Assembly (NCBI GenBank): GCA_031310005.1 | Contig: CM062385.1 | Location: 186,001 to 250,000, forward strand | Reading direction: 5' to 3' | Length of the DNA: 64,000 nucleotides | Origin: Dactylellina haptotyla | Lineage: Eukaryota > Ascomycota > Orbiliomycetes > Orbiliales > Orbiliaceae | Shown: positions 1-10,192 of the stretch, piece after piece | How the letters are laid out: each line of letters starts with the position of its first letter | Numbering within the stretch: position 1 is the stretch's first letter | Translations under genes and position numbers: made by a program | Notes under the pieces: generated by a model | Told to the model about the DNA's origin: nothing | The model's input: the letters and a program-made list of their open reading frames with translations, nothing else | Database searches by the model: none

Positions 1-903
1 AACTTCAGTGTCTATAGTGGATAGCCCCACCACTTTGATCGATTCGATTCGCGGGAGGAAGAAGGCCCGCCATATACTGCCCAATCGTACATGGTGACGT
101 TCGTGGGGACCCCCGAGCCCACGTATTCGCTCGGTCGTAAGAATACCATGTTCGAAATACTTTAGACTCGCGAGCCCAGGGATGCGATCGTTGAAATTCA
201 AATGGAGCCATATATAGCGAGAGCCCGGGATGTGGTTGAACATCAAGCGTTGAGCGGTTGCATTGCTAGATAGATATTCTGTGGGATCGGATTCCAACTC
301 CTCCAAGTCTGAGTCGTTCTCATTAGGTATGAATCCATCGTCCATACGGTAGTTGGTCCTCCGGTGGAGAAATTGGACGAGAAGCTCGTCCATATTTTTG
401 CCGTTGGGACGTTCCATAGAATCCTTGAGCAAGAGATCCGGGACGGTGTCTCCCAGGTCAAGGCTTATCAGGTTTGGAGTGTAGCATAGCAGTATTGGCA
501 GTATTGCTTCAGAGTTGACTCCCATGAGCGCCGCGTAGGTCATTCCTTGGGAGAATGAATAGATCTTATTTAGTTCCCATATCGCCGCCGTTTCCGTTTT
601 AGTCCAGTGCCACGGCCGGGTCCAAGTCGCACGATCAGAACCGTCGCGCCGCCGCCATGTCATCTTGATGCTTAATATTTGTTCCCCAAGACTGGGATTC
701 AAAATCAGGTACCTAACCAACATCCATGATTTTTGTTTAGGTTCGTCAACAACAAAGTTATAAGTGAAGCCCTTGCATTGCTGTGCGACATTCCGCAAAC
801 GCCAGCATACACGCTTGAGATGGGCGTTATCTTCGAGCGAGAGCAGGCCCGAACCAAAGATCTGGAGGAGGATCTCCGTGGGTAAATCTGTGATGCCCGT
901 CAT
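1..903 (-). CDS. F-box protein, 3' part outside the window
   Basis: An open frame of 301 codons runs from an ATG at 903 to the window edge without a stop, so the C-terminal part is missing. The N-terminus (MTGITDLPTEILLQIFG, then a Leu-rich helix with CWRLRNVA) is a typical F-box of about 45 residues, the part that binds Skp1 in SCF ubiquitin ligases. The rest has no recognisable repeat: it is rich in Trp and Arg, with an acidic stretch (ENDSDLEELESD) near residue 215, as in the many fungal F-box proteins of unknown target. No intron is needed. It is divergent to the secreted-protein gene starting at 1202, with about 300 bp between them. The F-box call is firm and the substrate unknown. Confidence 0.75.
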   Translation of the reverse strand, partial: MTGITDLPTEILLQIFGSGLLSLEDNAHLKRVCWRLRNVAQQCKGFTYNFVVDEPKQKSWMLVRYLILNPSLGEQILSIKMTWRRRDGSDRATWTRPWHWTKTETAAIWELNKIYSFSQGMTYAALMGVNSEAILPILLCYTPNLISLDLGDTVPDLLLKDSMERPNGKNMDELLVQFLHRRTNYRMDDGFIPNENDSDLEELESDPTEYLSSNATAQRLMFNHIPGSRYIWLHLNFNDRIPGLASLKYFEHGILTTERIRGLGGPHERHHVRLGSIWRAFFLPRIESIKVVGLSTIDTEV

Positions 904-1201
904 TTGATGTATGGGAATCCCGGGTACGCGAGACCTTTCCAAGCGCCTTCTGGTTCACCGGTGTGACTCTTGCCTACTCTAGTAGGTGCTTCTGGGCAGG
1001 TGAGACCTGAGATCGCGCGTTCGGTTCCATGTGAACAATCAAAATCGAGATTTGACTTCCCCGCGGGTTCCAGCCTGCCAAAGTTGGAACCAGATAAGGA
1101 GGCCGGAGACTGGAATGTATAAGTATATCTCGACCCCTCTGGGCTGATGGGATGCTGCTGGAAGGATACTCTCCCCCACTCCTCCAGTCTGTGGTTCCAA
1201 G
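904..1201. promoter_or_regulatory. Divergent intergenic region with TATA-like element
   Basis: This is the shared upstream DNA of the F-box gene (minus) and the secreted-protein gene (plus). A TATA-like element (TGTATAAGTATAT, 1116-1128) lies about 75 bp before the plus-strand ATG and is followed by a C/T-rich leader, which fits a strong core promoter for the secreted protein. No other motif could be named. Confidence 0.45.
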
Positions 1202-2017
1202 ATGCGTCCGTTCGCTGTAGTCCTCGTCGCCCTGGTCGCTGTGGTGGCCGCATCGCCCGTGCGAGGACCCACCCGGCCTCGCAACACCGCTTCTGCGGGT
1301 GCGGGTGCGTATCCCGGCGACGCATTCCTGCGCGCCCTCGACAAAACTTCAGCGCCCAAATTTGCCGCCAAAATAGGCCTGGGTGCGCCCTCTGCAACGA
1401 CTCGTCGTCATTTGTCACAATTCCGCGATGCGGCTCTCGCGGAGAATATCAATGTGACCAAGCCCGTTGATTTTCTGGACGAGACCCGCCAATTCAAATA
1501 CCCGTCTTTCGACCATAACAAATGCCAGTTATCAAAGGATGGCAACGGGGTCGTCCCGTTTGTAGCCACAACCACCCTCGGCACTTATTTTGAGAATATC
1601 TTCCAAATGATCCCGACCTGGACAAAAGGCGCCATCAAGCTGTCCCGCTTCGACCTCTTCCACGGCCATTTATTCGCCAATCCGGCCACAAAGTCCGCTG
1701 GTGTTGTGTTCCATGCGAAGGAATACCCTGCCAACAACACTGACGATTTCCCTTACGATCTGGGGTTTTGCCAGGTGGACTCGAACCTCAACTTTGTTGA
1801 GAAAGTCATGCGTAAGAGAAATCTAGTGTGGACTATGGATTCTAGTGATAAAATATCGCTATGGTGGATCGATATGGGCGTCAAGACGGGCGATCAAGCC
1901 GTGGATGGGTTGCTAGGTGGTGAACCGTTTTACACCCTCTTCGAGGATACTTTGGGCCACGTTATAGCGGACTTCTATTATCTCGAAGGTTCGGAGCTTG
2001 GAATAAGTTTGTACTAG
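1202..2017 (+). CDS. Secreted protein of unknown function
   Basis: This is a single-exon gene of 271 codons. The N-terminus (MRPFAVVLVALVAVVAASP) is a clear secretion signal with likely cleavage near residue 18, followed by a basic Pro/Arg/Thr-rich spacer. The mature part of about 230 residues is rich in aromatic and acidic residues, has one N-glycosylation motif (NNT near residue 179) and few cysteines, so it is not a small cysteine-rich effector. I see no transmembrane segment, GPI signal or catalytic motif, and I do not recognise the family. The TATA-like element 75 bp upstream and lack of introns support a real, possibly strongly expressed gene. It is convergent with the GNAT gene. Confidence 0.75.
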   Translation: MRPFAVVLVALVAVVAASPVRGPTRPRNTASAGAGAYPGDAFLRALDKTSAPKFAAKIGLGAPSATTRRHLSQFRDAALAENINVTKPVDFLDETRQFKYPSFDHNKCQLSKDGNGVVPFVATTTLGTYFENIFQMIPTWTKGAIKLSRFDLFHGHLFANPATKSAGVVFHAKEYPANNTDDFPYDLGFCQVDSNLNFVEKVMRKRNLVWTMDSSDKISLWWIDMGVKTGDQAVDGLLGGEPFYTLFEDTLGHVIADFYYLEGSELGISLY

Positions 2018-2223
2018 AGGCATCCTTGCTGGATTGTAAGTCATGCATTCTGGACTGTAATATCCTTGGCTATACAGACGGTTGTTCCATCGTTTCAGCA
2101 TCCACATCCAAAAGTTTGTATTTGGCACACATTTTGTACACTAGAATATAAACATATATATATTGATATTAACGCAGAAGCGTCGATTCAAGACTGTTAA
2201 ATTTATTGATAAGAACCGTTCTA

Positions 2224-2998
2224 TTATTGATTGACCTGGGCAGGCCTTATCATCGGTGCAGCAACAGCCCTATTTACGACCCCATCTACCTGTACGAACC
2301 CGAACCTCTCATACAGCCCCATTCCAAAATCCGATGAATCCACAAACATCTCCAGGCGCATGGCGTCCGCAATCTCGCAGGCATACGCTACTAGCGCCCT
2401 GCCTAGACCATGCTTTCGGTGATCTGGATGCGTAGCTAAATCTTCGAGCCCTATAACCATAATTCTTATTAGTCTCCCTTCAAATCCTCATTCTTTCCAT
2501 TGGAAAAAAAAGCACACCAATGTGCAAAATGGATGTATGCATACAAATATGATTCTTTCCTCCGCTATCCCTCCTCCACTCCATGGCTTCCGCGTGATGA
2601 CTCTCCAGCGCGCTCCAAAACTCCTCCAGTTTTGCCTGCTCCATGCTACCTATAGCACTCGGGTAGGAGTACATATTCTCCCATACCTCTTTCGTCGGAT
2701 TCACAAAGCGTATATACGCCACTATTTCTTCATTGTCGACATTCACATCGGCAATTGATCTCGCGGTTACGGCGACGGAGCGGCAGTTTTCGTGGAAATC
2801 TTCAACACATATTCTAAGCGCTTCAGACATCCACGCGTGGCCGTCCTTGTTGTTTGGGATATATTTGTCCAACGCCTCGCCGAAGGCTTCGAAGTGGAGT
2901 ATTACCAGTGATGGGGTATCCTGTGATGTTGCTTGTCGCATGACATATTTGTACCCGTTTTTATCTGGCAGCTCGGGGAAAGAGAGTACGGGTATCAT
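2224..2998 (-). CDS. GNAT-family N-acetyltransferase
   Basis: Two exons, complement(join(2224..2450, 2518..2998)), give 235 residues. The 67-bp intron has donor GTGTGC, branch CTAAT and acceptor TATAG; joining it restores the frame at HIGLEDLATHPDH. The C-terminal exon carries the acetyl-CoA binding motif A of GNAT enzymes (HPDHRKHGLGRALV, matching R/Q-x-x-G-x-G/A) and the following strand LEMFVDSSDFGMGLYERFGF, typical of the family. The N-terminal part (IPVLSFPELPDKN...) is the poorly conserved acceptor-binding half. The likely reaction is transfer of acetyl from acetyl-CoA to an amine on a small molecule or protein; the acceptor cannot be told. The gene ends 206 bp from the convergent secreted-protein gene. 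Confidence 0.82.
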
Positions 2999-3499
2999 TT
3001 TGTTAATAGGGTATGCAAAAATTCAACATCAATAAACCAATAATTGTATACCAAAAAATGGTATATATCTAGATGAATTCCGTGTAAGGCCAAGGTATAC
3101 GAATATAGGGCAAGAATACTAAGTTTATATAGGTAAATGTTGGAATCTCGAATTCACAACACATTGAGTATTGGAGCGTAATAATGAATCATAGGTGGCT
3201 GCGTTTTGGACAAGTATGCGGGGTTGTCAAAATTATATAATTGGATGATTTATATACAGGCGCTCGATATTAAAGAATCGGGTCTGGAAGTAGTGAGCTA
3301 TAGTTATTTATAGTCCAAAGTTCGATAATAGGTGAGAAGAGTGCCGAATTAATAAAACGGAATAGAACGGATGTTGTAAAAGCAGTACCCCCCAAACGCC
3401 CTTGAAATGCACTATTGTTATAAAGAAATAGAGATAATAAAATGTTGCGCGAAGAAAAGGTGAAATATAACGACCTTGTCGTTGGATAAGGAAAGAGGT
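2999..3499. other. AT-rich intergenic region
   Basis: This is the upstream region of the GNAT gene and the 3' flank of the TmpA-like gene, both on the minus strand. It is AT-rich with scattered short open frames that lack coding character. I see no RNA gene, repeat or named regulatory motif. Confidence 0.5.
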
Positions 3500-5374
3500 T
3501 TAAGAGTCGAAAACTGGTCCGTAAGCTGGAATACCGCGGGATTCCAGGGCGTAAACGGTTTCTCTAGTGATTTTCTGGTTAGATATGACAAATACCGCTT
3601 CAGCTTCCATTTTGACGTAGAGCTCATAGGCGATTTGAACAATATCAGGGCGTCCGGTCTTTTTCGTATCGATTACAACAGCTTCAGGATCGACTTTGTG
3701 TACCAGAGACATGATCTCCTCCCCGTAAGTCTCAAGTGGACTTCGGGTCGACCAGAGCAGGCGGTACCTAAGAGATTGACCGCAACCCATGAGGAAAGAT
3801 AGCTGCGGGCCGATGCCACTACCCGTCGCGATCATGATGGCGCATTTGAAAATGGGTGCAATTCGGAGAACACCGGTTCGGGGAATACCACGGATCCATA
3901 GCTTGCGAGGGCCTTGGTTGATTTGCTGTTTTGTCCAGTCGCCGGCATTCGAGACTAGCAGAGAACAAGAATTATGGCCTGGTTCTGGTAGGGAGGCGAA
4001 CGTGTGCCATTCGAATAGAGGGCTGTCACTGACGGCAAAACCTTGGCAGAATCCGATCTTGACTGTATCAAACCACAGGCGAGTAGCGTGATTGGAGAGG
4101 CGTTGGGGACGGACAACAACCTTACGTAGTCGAAGCCATGGGACAATGATACAGATTGTGATTACTAGCAAGAACCAGAAGGAGGGACTTTGGATAAGGG
4201 CTATTCCAAGAGGTTTGACGCCACGAGTAGCATCGGTCAAAACGACGGCTTGTGCCCAGATGATGGCGATGGAAAGCCAGCCACCGAAACGATGAGAGGC
4301 TTCGAAGTGATTGTGGAAGCGACGACGGAGACCTGGGATGGCAAAGATTACGATTAGGAGGAGCAAGACCATTGGGATCCAAGTCAACGTGAGGACGGCA
4401 ACCATGTGCTGGAGTCGAACACCGTTACGATATGCTGTTGCATATGTACGAGTGATCTCTTCAGTGAGGAATATGTACCACATGGTGGCGCCAACGGCTG
4501 CTCCAGTGTGGACTCCACCATACTCATATATCTTGGCGATTGCACGACGAATTCGGAGGGGGAACCATTGCGGGGTTGTGGCGAAGATTGAGAACAGAGC
4601 ATTGACGATGAAGTCTTGGCGGATAAGGACAGCTACGAGCAAGTTTGCAGAAACCGCGGTGGAGAGATTGGCGGTTCTGTTCCCATCGTTAAAGGTGAAA
4701 CATATATATAGCAAACCAGCAAGATTTCCAAGAAAGATGAGCGAGAAGAGGCGTCGGTAGGCGGATAAGAATGTGTATCGAACTTTTGGCCACATACTAG
4801 ACCCACGCTGAGGGAGGGGTCCAGCGTAGAGTTCACCGCCTTTTTCGAAATCATAACTGAGAACAGGGTTGCGAGAGAAGATGCTGGTTGCTCTATATCG
4901 TCGATGCTCGTAGTCAAGAGCTTCATGAGCCCGCGACATGTCATAGCCATAGTTGTATGATGGGAGCTCAGATTTGTCGTTATTTAGGTACAAGGGATAT
5001 TCAGCCATTGTGGGCGAGGGAGATTCCGATGTTTCTGAAATCGTAATGGCTTCTATAAATATAGACTCCCTTTCTCTCTTAGTTAACGGGGTTACTGAGG
5101 ATATTGACTGCTCCGATACGCCTGACGAACTTGACGATGTCGACGCCCCCTGCCGATGATGGCTTTCAGCGGGAATATGCTGAATATGGCGGGAATGGGG
5201 TGGAGGGGGTGGAGGAGAGCGAGGAGGAGGATGAGGAGGAAGGAAGGGAAGGATGGGAGAGGGAAGTTGAAGAATCTCAACGTTGTCGCTATCAATATTG
5301 CGGTGAGGGCCCATCGTGTTGCGCCGGTCATCTGCTGCACGCTCCGAGTCCGTCGACGGCATCCCGCGATCCAT
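3500..5374 (-). CDS. tmpA: TmpA-like integral membrane protein
   Basis: This is a single-exon gene of 624 codons; the first in-frame ATG (MDRGMPSTDS) is at 5374. The first ~190 residues are cytosolic and low-complexity, with a proline tract near residues 45-60 and a serine run. A region starting near residue 195 (WPKVRYTFLSAYRRLFSL) begins a membrane part with about six hydrophobic segments (near 209-226, 244-264, 292-304, 325-347, 365-379 and 399-415). The C-terminal ~170 residues form a soluble domain resembling the nucleotide-binding half of ferredoxin-reductase-type flavoproteins (IATGSGIGPQLS). This layout matches TmpA of Aspergillus nidulans, a membrane flavoprotein-like regulator of conidiation. 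The family call rests on recall of layout and motifs; an oxidoreductase role is an inference. Confidence 0.7.
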   Translation of the reverse strand: MDRGMPSTDSERAADDRRNTMGPHRNIDSDNVEILQLPSPILPFLPPHPPPRSPPPPPPHSRHIQHIPAESHHRQGASTSSSSSGVSEQSISSVTPLTKRERESIFIEAITISETSESPSPTMAEYPLYLNNDKSELPSYNYGYDMSRAHEALDYEHRRYRATSIFSRNPVLSYDFEKGGELYAGPLPQRGSSMWPKVRYTFLSAYRRLFSLIFLGNLAGLLYICFTFNDGNRTANLSTAVSANLLVAVLIRQDFIVNALFSIFATTPQWFPLRIRRAIAKIYEYGGVHTGAAVGATMWYIFLTEEITRTYATAYRNGVRLQHMVAVLTLTWIPMVLLLLIVIFAIPGLRRRFHNHFEASHRFGGWLSIAIIWAQAVVLTDATRGVKPLGIALIQSPSFWFLLVITICIIVPWLRLRKVVVRPQRLSNHATRLWFDTVKIGFCQGFAVSDSPLFEWHTFASLPEPGHNSCSLLVSNAGDWTKQQINQGPRKLWIRGIPRTGVLRIAPIFKCAIMIATGSGIGPQLSFLMGCGQSLRYRLLWSTRSPLETYGEEIMSLVHKVDPEAVVIDTKKTGRPDIVQIAYELYVKMEAEAVFVISNQKITRETVYALESRGIPAYGPVFDS

Positions 5375-8300
5375 TTTTTGATAGCCGATATATCGACGAT
5401 ACCCTCCAGGTGTTGATAGCAAAGCGCTACTTTGAATGATAAGCCACTATGTCACTACGGCTTCGGATCGGATAGGGATATTTCGTAGAATAACCAAGAA
5501 AGAGGAGTTCGCACGAGAGGCAACCGGGGGGTTATACTATTCCCTGTTGCTGACGATTTAATTATACATAGACAGAGAACTAGTCTGCGACGCTTGGGAT
5601 ATCGGGCGAACATATATTAATATGGCCTGGGGTTTACTTCCAGCTTCTTCGCCGCAGAAATATGCGGGTTTACCAGCCTGTCGCCTGGTTATTTTGGCGG
5701 CTTACCAGCCAAAGCTGGACCGATTTCTTGTTCGCCTTTTCTGGTGGGTGCATCCAGCCATTCATACCGGGTTGCAACCTCCACCTATCGTTGACCATCT
5801 TCACCTTGCATACTATGCACCGCTGTCTGCACGTATGTGCCGGAAACGCCCCCCATTTTGACACCCGGCCACTCCGTGGGCACGTTGACGGGCCTTTGCA
5901 TCAAACCTTCTCGCCGTTTCGCTCCCTGCGAAGAAGCGAGAGATGTGCCCTGGAATGCAACTTTGAGGTACCTGAAATGCTGTTCCTGGCTACCAAACCA
6001 AAACTTGAAACTTTTGCGAATTCCTTCAGCCACCTATCGCAAATGCGCACCCGTTTGCTACTAGATTTCATGAGTTCGAAGAAGGTTTTCGAAGAGGCTT
6101 GTTATCGTCCCCTGCGGATCAAGTTGGGTGTTTAAGAAGTCCCCATCGGCCACCGGCACGGCGCTGATACGTATCCAGGATTTATCGCAGACGTCCAACC
6201 TCGTTCGTTGTTGGGTTCCATAATTCCCACAACACAGACATTTTTATTTTTATTTTATTTTAAGCTCCTCATGGTCCGACAGGGGTCTCGAATCTGGGGA
6301 ATAGAGGAGGTCGCGAGTCGGGCAGTGAACAATGCCCGTCCTTGTCCTCGTACTGGCTCACCAGCTCCCGTTTTCGTACGAAATTAGCCTTTGTTCAGCG
6401 GCTTACAATAAAAATACCCCTTCGTCAAACAACGGACGAGGTTTGTAGATCGTCCTCGTACGGTAGGAGGCCCGTCCTGACCTATCCTCCTCACCATCAG
6501 TGCGAAATCTTGGGGCGTCGAGGTACCTCGCTCTGAGTCGCTGAGCGTACATAATACCTCCCGCGAACGCGCAGCTGTTGCGAGGGGGCAGGGGAGATGT
6601 GCATACTCCTTGTGAACCGAGGCCAACTGACACCTTTTTCCTTCGAATGATAAGGTACATTCGTCAAATGCTTAGGGATTTATTCTGTTACAAGTGATTT
6701 CTACTCTACATATTTGGCCGTTACTCAAGATGAGCCTTCCCGGCCGACTTCTGGTTTAGACTTAAACGGGCCCATGTCAAACCAGGCTTATCCCTACACA
6801 AAAAATTCTAATACGAGCCTTTAGAGGCTACAGGATCATTAGAAAAACTATTTATTGTCTCCCGGCCGATAGAGAGAAGTTTTATAAATACAGAAGACCC
6901 AGCGATTAACTTATCTCCACAAACGCGGAGAGTTGTGTCCCCGAGACTAATCATCTATAATACGAAAACCCAAGTGAAAATCAGAAGAAGTCGCTGTTTA
7001 ACTTCGGTAGATGAAATCACCGTTGAGTAATCTTACGTAGGAACAAGTATCTCTATTTTCGCATTCTTCATTCACGACGTTGAAACATCTTGGGATCTAG
7101 CCTTTGGACTTCAACGGAGGGGGTTCAACAGAGCCGCCTCGCTGGGTTTAGGTCCCGAGCCAATTCGAGCGAGCGATTGGAGAGAATGGTGGTCTCGCCC
7201 AACAGCACACAACGCCATTGTCACAGTTTCAGAGCAAACCCGGCCCCCACTTGGAATGTTTGTGCGCCCTGCCATTTGCTGGAATCGACCCAATGCCGGA
7301 CGACAGAAGCTGTGCCTTCCTTTTCCCGCCGATCAAATCGGAAAATTATCTGGAGCTCGTTATTGCATTCCCCCTTCGCGGCATCCCGCTCATGATCCAC
7401 TTTTTCTGCAAAAAGCCGTCACTTATCACCTGTCTGCCTAATTGAAAGCGATGATGCAACGAGAAACTTCACCCGAAGTAAAAAAAAGCCTCCAGCGCCT
7501 CCAACGTGAAAAAAAAACAACTGCAAAAGGCGAGAATTTTTGTCGCGGCGTTTCCATAGGCCTAAATGTTCACGCCATGCCATGCGCTGGGTAAACTGAA
7601 CAACAGCCACCAAAACGCCCAAACTCTGCATTTCACTGGCACAGCTTGTCCCGTAGGCACAGCAGCTTCAAGTTTGCATATTTGCAGCGCATATTTAGAC
7701 AAACTTGGACCACGTACACCACTTTTCATTCCCGCAAAAATCGTATAACTATAGTGCTAGTCGGCGTCAAAAAAGGAAAAGTCTTAAGGCGGCGTTTCTA
7801 ACCCTCAGCTCCCAAACTGGATCCATGCGATTGCATCGCTCCGGGTGGATCGCCAACCACAAACGCCATTTCTGGCAACCAACCTTTCCTATCCAATTAC
7901 TTAGCGAAGCCCAGGCACGGAGATAACCAGCTAGAATTTTAGAATACGTAAGAATTCTAGCCAGATAGTCTACTGGGAATCCTTGGTCGGCGTGATTTCA
8001 ACATGATATTCTGGAGATATCACTGCTTTCTAATTTTTCATGTTCGAGAATTCACAAGTTATGAAGTAATCCAAGGCGCTATGGTCGTATGACCTAGGAT
8101 GACCCTTTACTACTTTGATATTTCTATACTTATATTTCAATTTTCAGCCTATCAACTAATATAGACGGCAAGAAAAAAAAGATCGGGCAGTCATGTCGAT
8201 TCTATCCTCGCAATTGCACCCATGTGCGAAAAATATCTCATGCAACACAAAAGTGTCGAAAATGTTGGATATTTCGACGCCTTTCGCCCGCTGCAGCGCT

Positions 8301-10192
8301 GGACCGGGGCGACCGCGAAGCTGACGAAAGGCGGGTTAAGTGAAACCCTGCAGGTCATGGGTGGCACGATTGCCGAACAAGAGGTGACTTTGCAAATGAT
8401 ATGTCGAAAAACGCCATTTAGTATTCCTGATCAGCTAGCAGCTGTATGCACGAAGCTGCACGGTGGCTCCTTGCCACGATTTTTTTGGTATTGATAGCGA
8501 TGCATCTGGCCGCGTGTGTCTGTTTCTGCATCATGCATTCGATCCACCCCTCTTTCCCGTGGGTTCTATACCAATTGGATCTGGTAATTTAGAGGGAACA
8601 CTCCTGCTTTACCTTGCTGCAGTTCTGCGGCGTCGGGTTAGAGTTGACGTTTTTAAGTCAAACCGCGGAAGCCAGTAATTATCCAATAAATGCTGCCTAT
8701 TTTCTGCGTGTTTATATCAAGGTATGCAGGTCCGGGTCGAACACACACATTTTTTCGCTTGAAAAAAGTGGAAGAGGAGATAAGCACCCGGGTAAACTTT
8801 TGCTTGCATAAGAGGCACGAGTTGAGGGAAAGGACACTATATCATGCAGCATTGTATAACTCCACATAATCTATTAAGAATAGTTGAGCGAACGAGATTC
8901 GAGAACTATACCCACCTGGGGACTTTCTTTCGTAATGTCGAGGGAAACTACTCGTAAATGTGCGTATATGGCACGTAGGCTTATGCTTCTTCTGTTCTTT
9001 TTGGAGTAGTAGTGGTTATCTTGCCGTTTGCCAAAGATGAATTTCGTCTTTTATCAACTGTCTCTTCGACCTCTAGCATCTCTAAAATTTAGTGCTAACG
9101 CCCATTCCTCGGAATTGTACCCGATACGTCGGTGGGGGTAAAGAGATAAACGTCCCGACGTTCCTTCGTACGAATTAGGGATAAAGCGATCCGAAGGGTA
9201 GTCCAGTTGATTAGTTCCCGCATTCCATGTTTGAGAATAGTAAATACACCCGAGAGCTCGTAAATTCGTATATAGTGACAAGAAGGGATGTATATTTTAT
9301 TTTTGGGGTTCTAAAACATCCCGACTGGACGAGAGAGAGAGAGAGAGCATCTGATCTTCGTTTTCTGAAGCTGGCAGGTTGGCGGGGCAAAGATAGTCAA
9401 CTTCCTGGTGCCTAACAAGTTAGTTTGGTGTTCCTGGTAGCTCTTCGATGTTGCTAGTTTTGTGCATTTGGGTGTGGGGAATGTAAAGAGTACTAACACG
9501 ATGTTTCACGTTTTAAACTGCTAGGAGAAGGATCTGACCTCGCATATACAGATGGTAAGCTACATATACACCCTATAGTGATGCTTCCTATAATTTGAAG
9601 CTATTTTTGATCTGCGGTTCTCTGGGTGTGGAAAAGCCTTATAAGGTTGCGGGTAGCTGCTAACGGTGTACAAGCTTCGGTAGCACCAAGACTCAACGGA
9701 AAACACAGCATAACCACTTTGACTCTGAATTACTTGGAGAGCGATTCTATTTTGGAAACCAGAGTATTAGCGAGCGAAGATAGTTGCCGTTGTCAAAAAA
9801 GAATCACAAGGAAGAGCTACCAGTTTAGACGTGTGGTTAATGCGCAGTTCTGTACCTAGACAAAGGTTGACGCTATTGATATAAACAAAATGATAGTTTC
9901 TGCAACCACACAAACACCTCGTTCTCTTTCCTCACCATCAACCTCGCCAACGGCTTCATCTCCCTCAAGAATTCCTTTATACAAGAAATTCTTATACAAG
10001 TGGAACGCCCTCCTCAATCCGAAGTCCACTTGTAAAGGGAGATTCAATATAGCCCACGGCAAGCCGAGCGAATCCATCCCACCGCCTTCCCCTCATTCAG
10101 ATTCTTCGGATCTATTAACCTCCCAGAAGCCAGCAGAACAATATATATATTTTCCGGTTACGAAGCCACCACAGGCTCCCCCTAATTCGACA
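5375..10192. other. Gene-poor region of 4.8 kb
   Basis: No supported gene lies here. The longest ATG-started open frame is 157 codons (5662-6135, plus); it has no signal peptide, domain or splice partner and is probably spurious. Other frames are under 110 codons. The left end must hold the TmpA-like promoter, and a C/T-rich leader before 10193 belongs to the adenylate-forming enzyme gene. A short (GA)n run sits at 9331-9347 and a T-rich stretch near 6240-6262. I see no terminal inverted repeats, target-site duplications or RNA gene. Confidence 0.45.
9331..9347. repeat. (GA)n microsatellite
   Basis: About eight GA units in a gene-poor stretch. It is a simple repeat with no assigned role. Confidence 0.8.

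Noticed and set aside
2999-3499. Possible gene between GNAT and the TmpA-like gene
   Set aside because: Only short frames on both strands, AT-rich, no start/splice combination with coding character.
5662-6135. Open frame of 157 codons with ATG
   Set aside because: It has no domain, no signal peptide, mixed composition and no splice partner. A frame of this size is expected by chance in a 4.8-kb gap.
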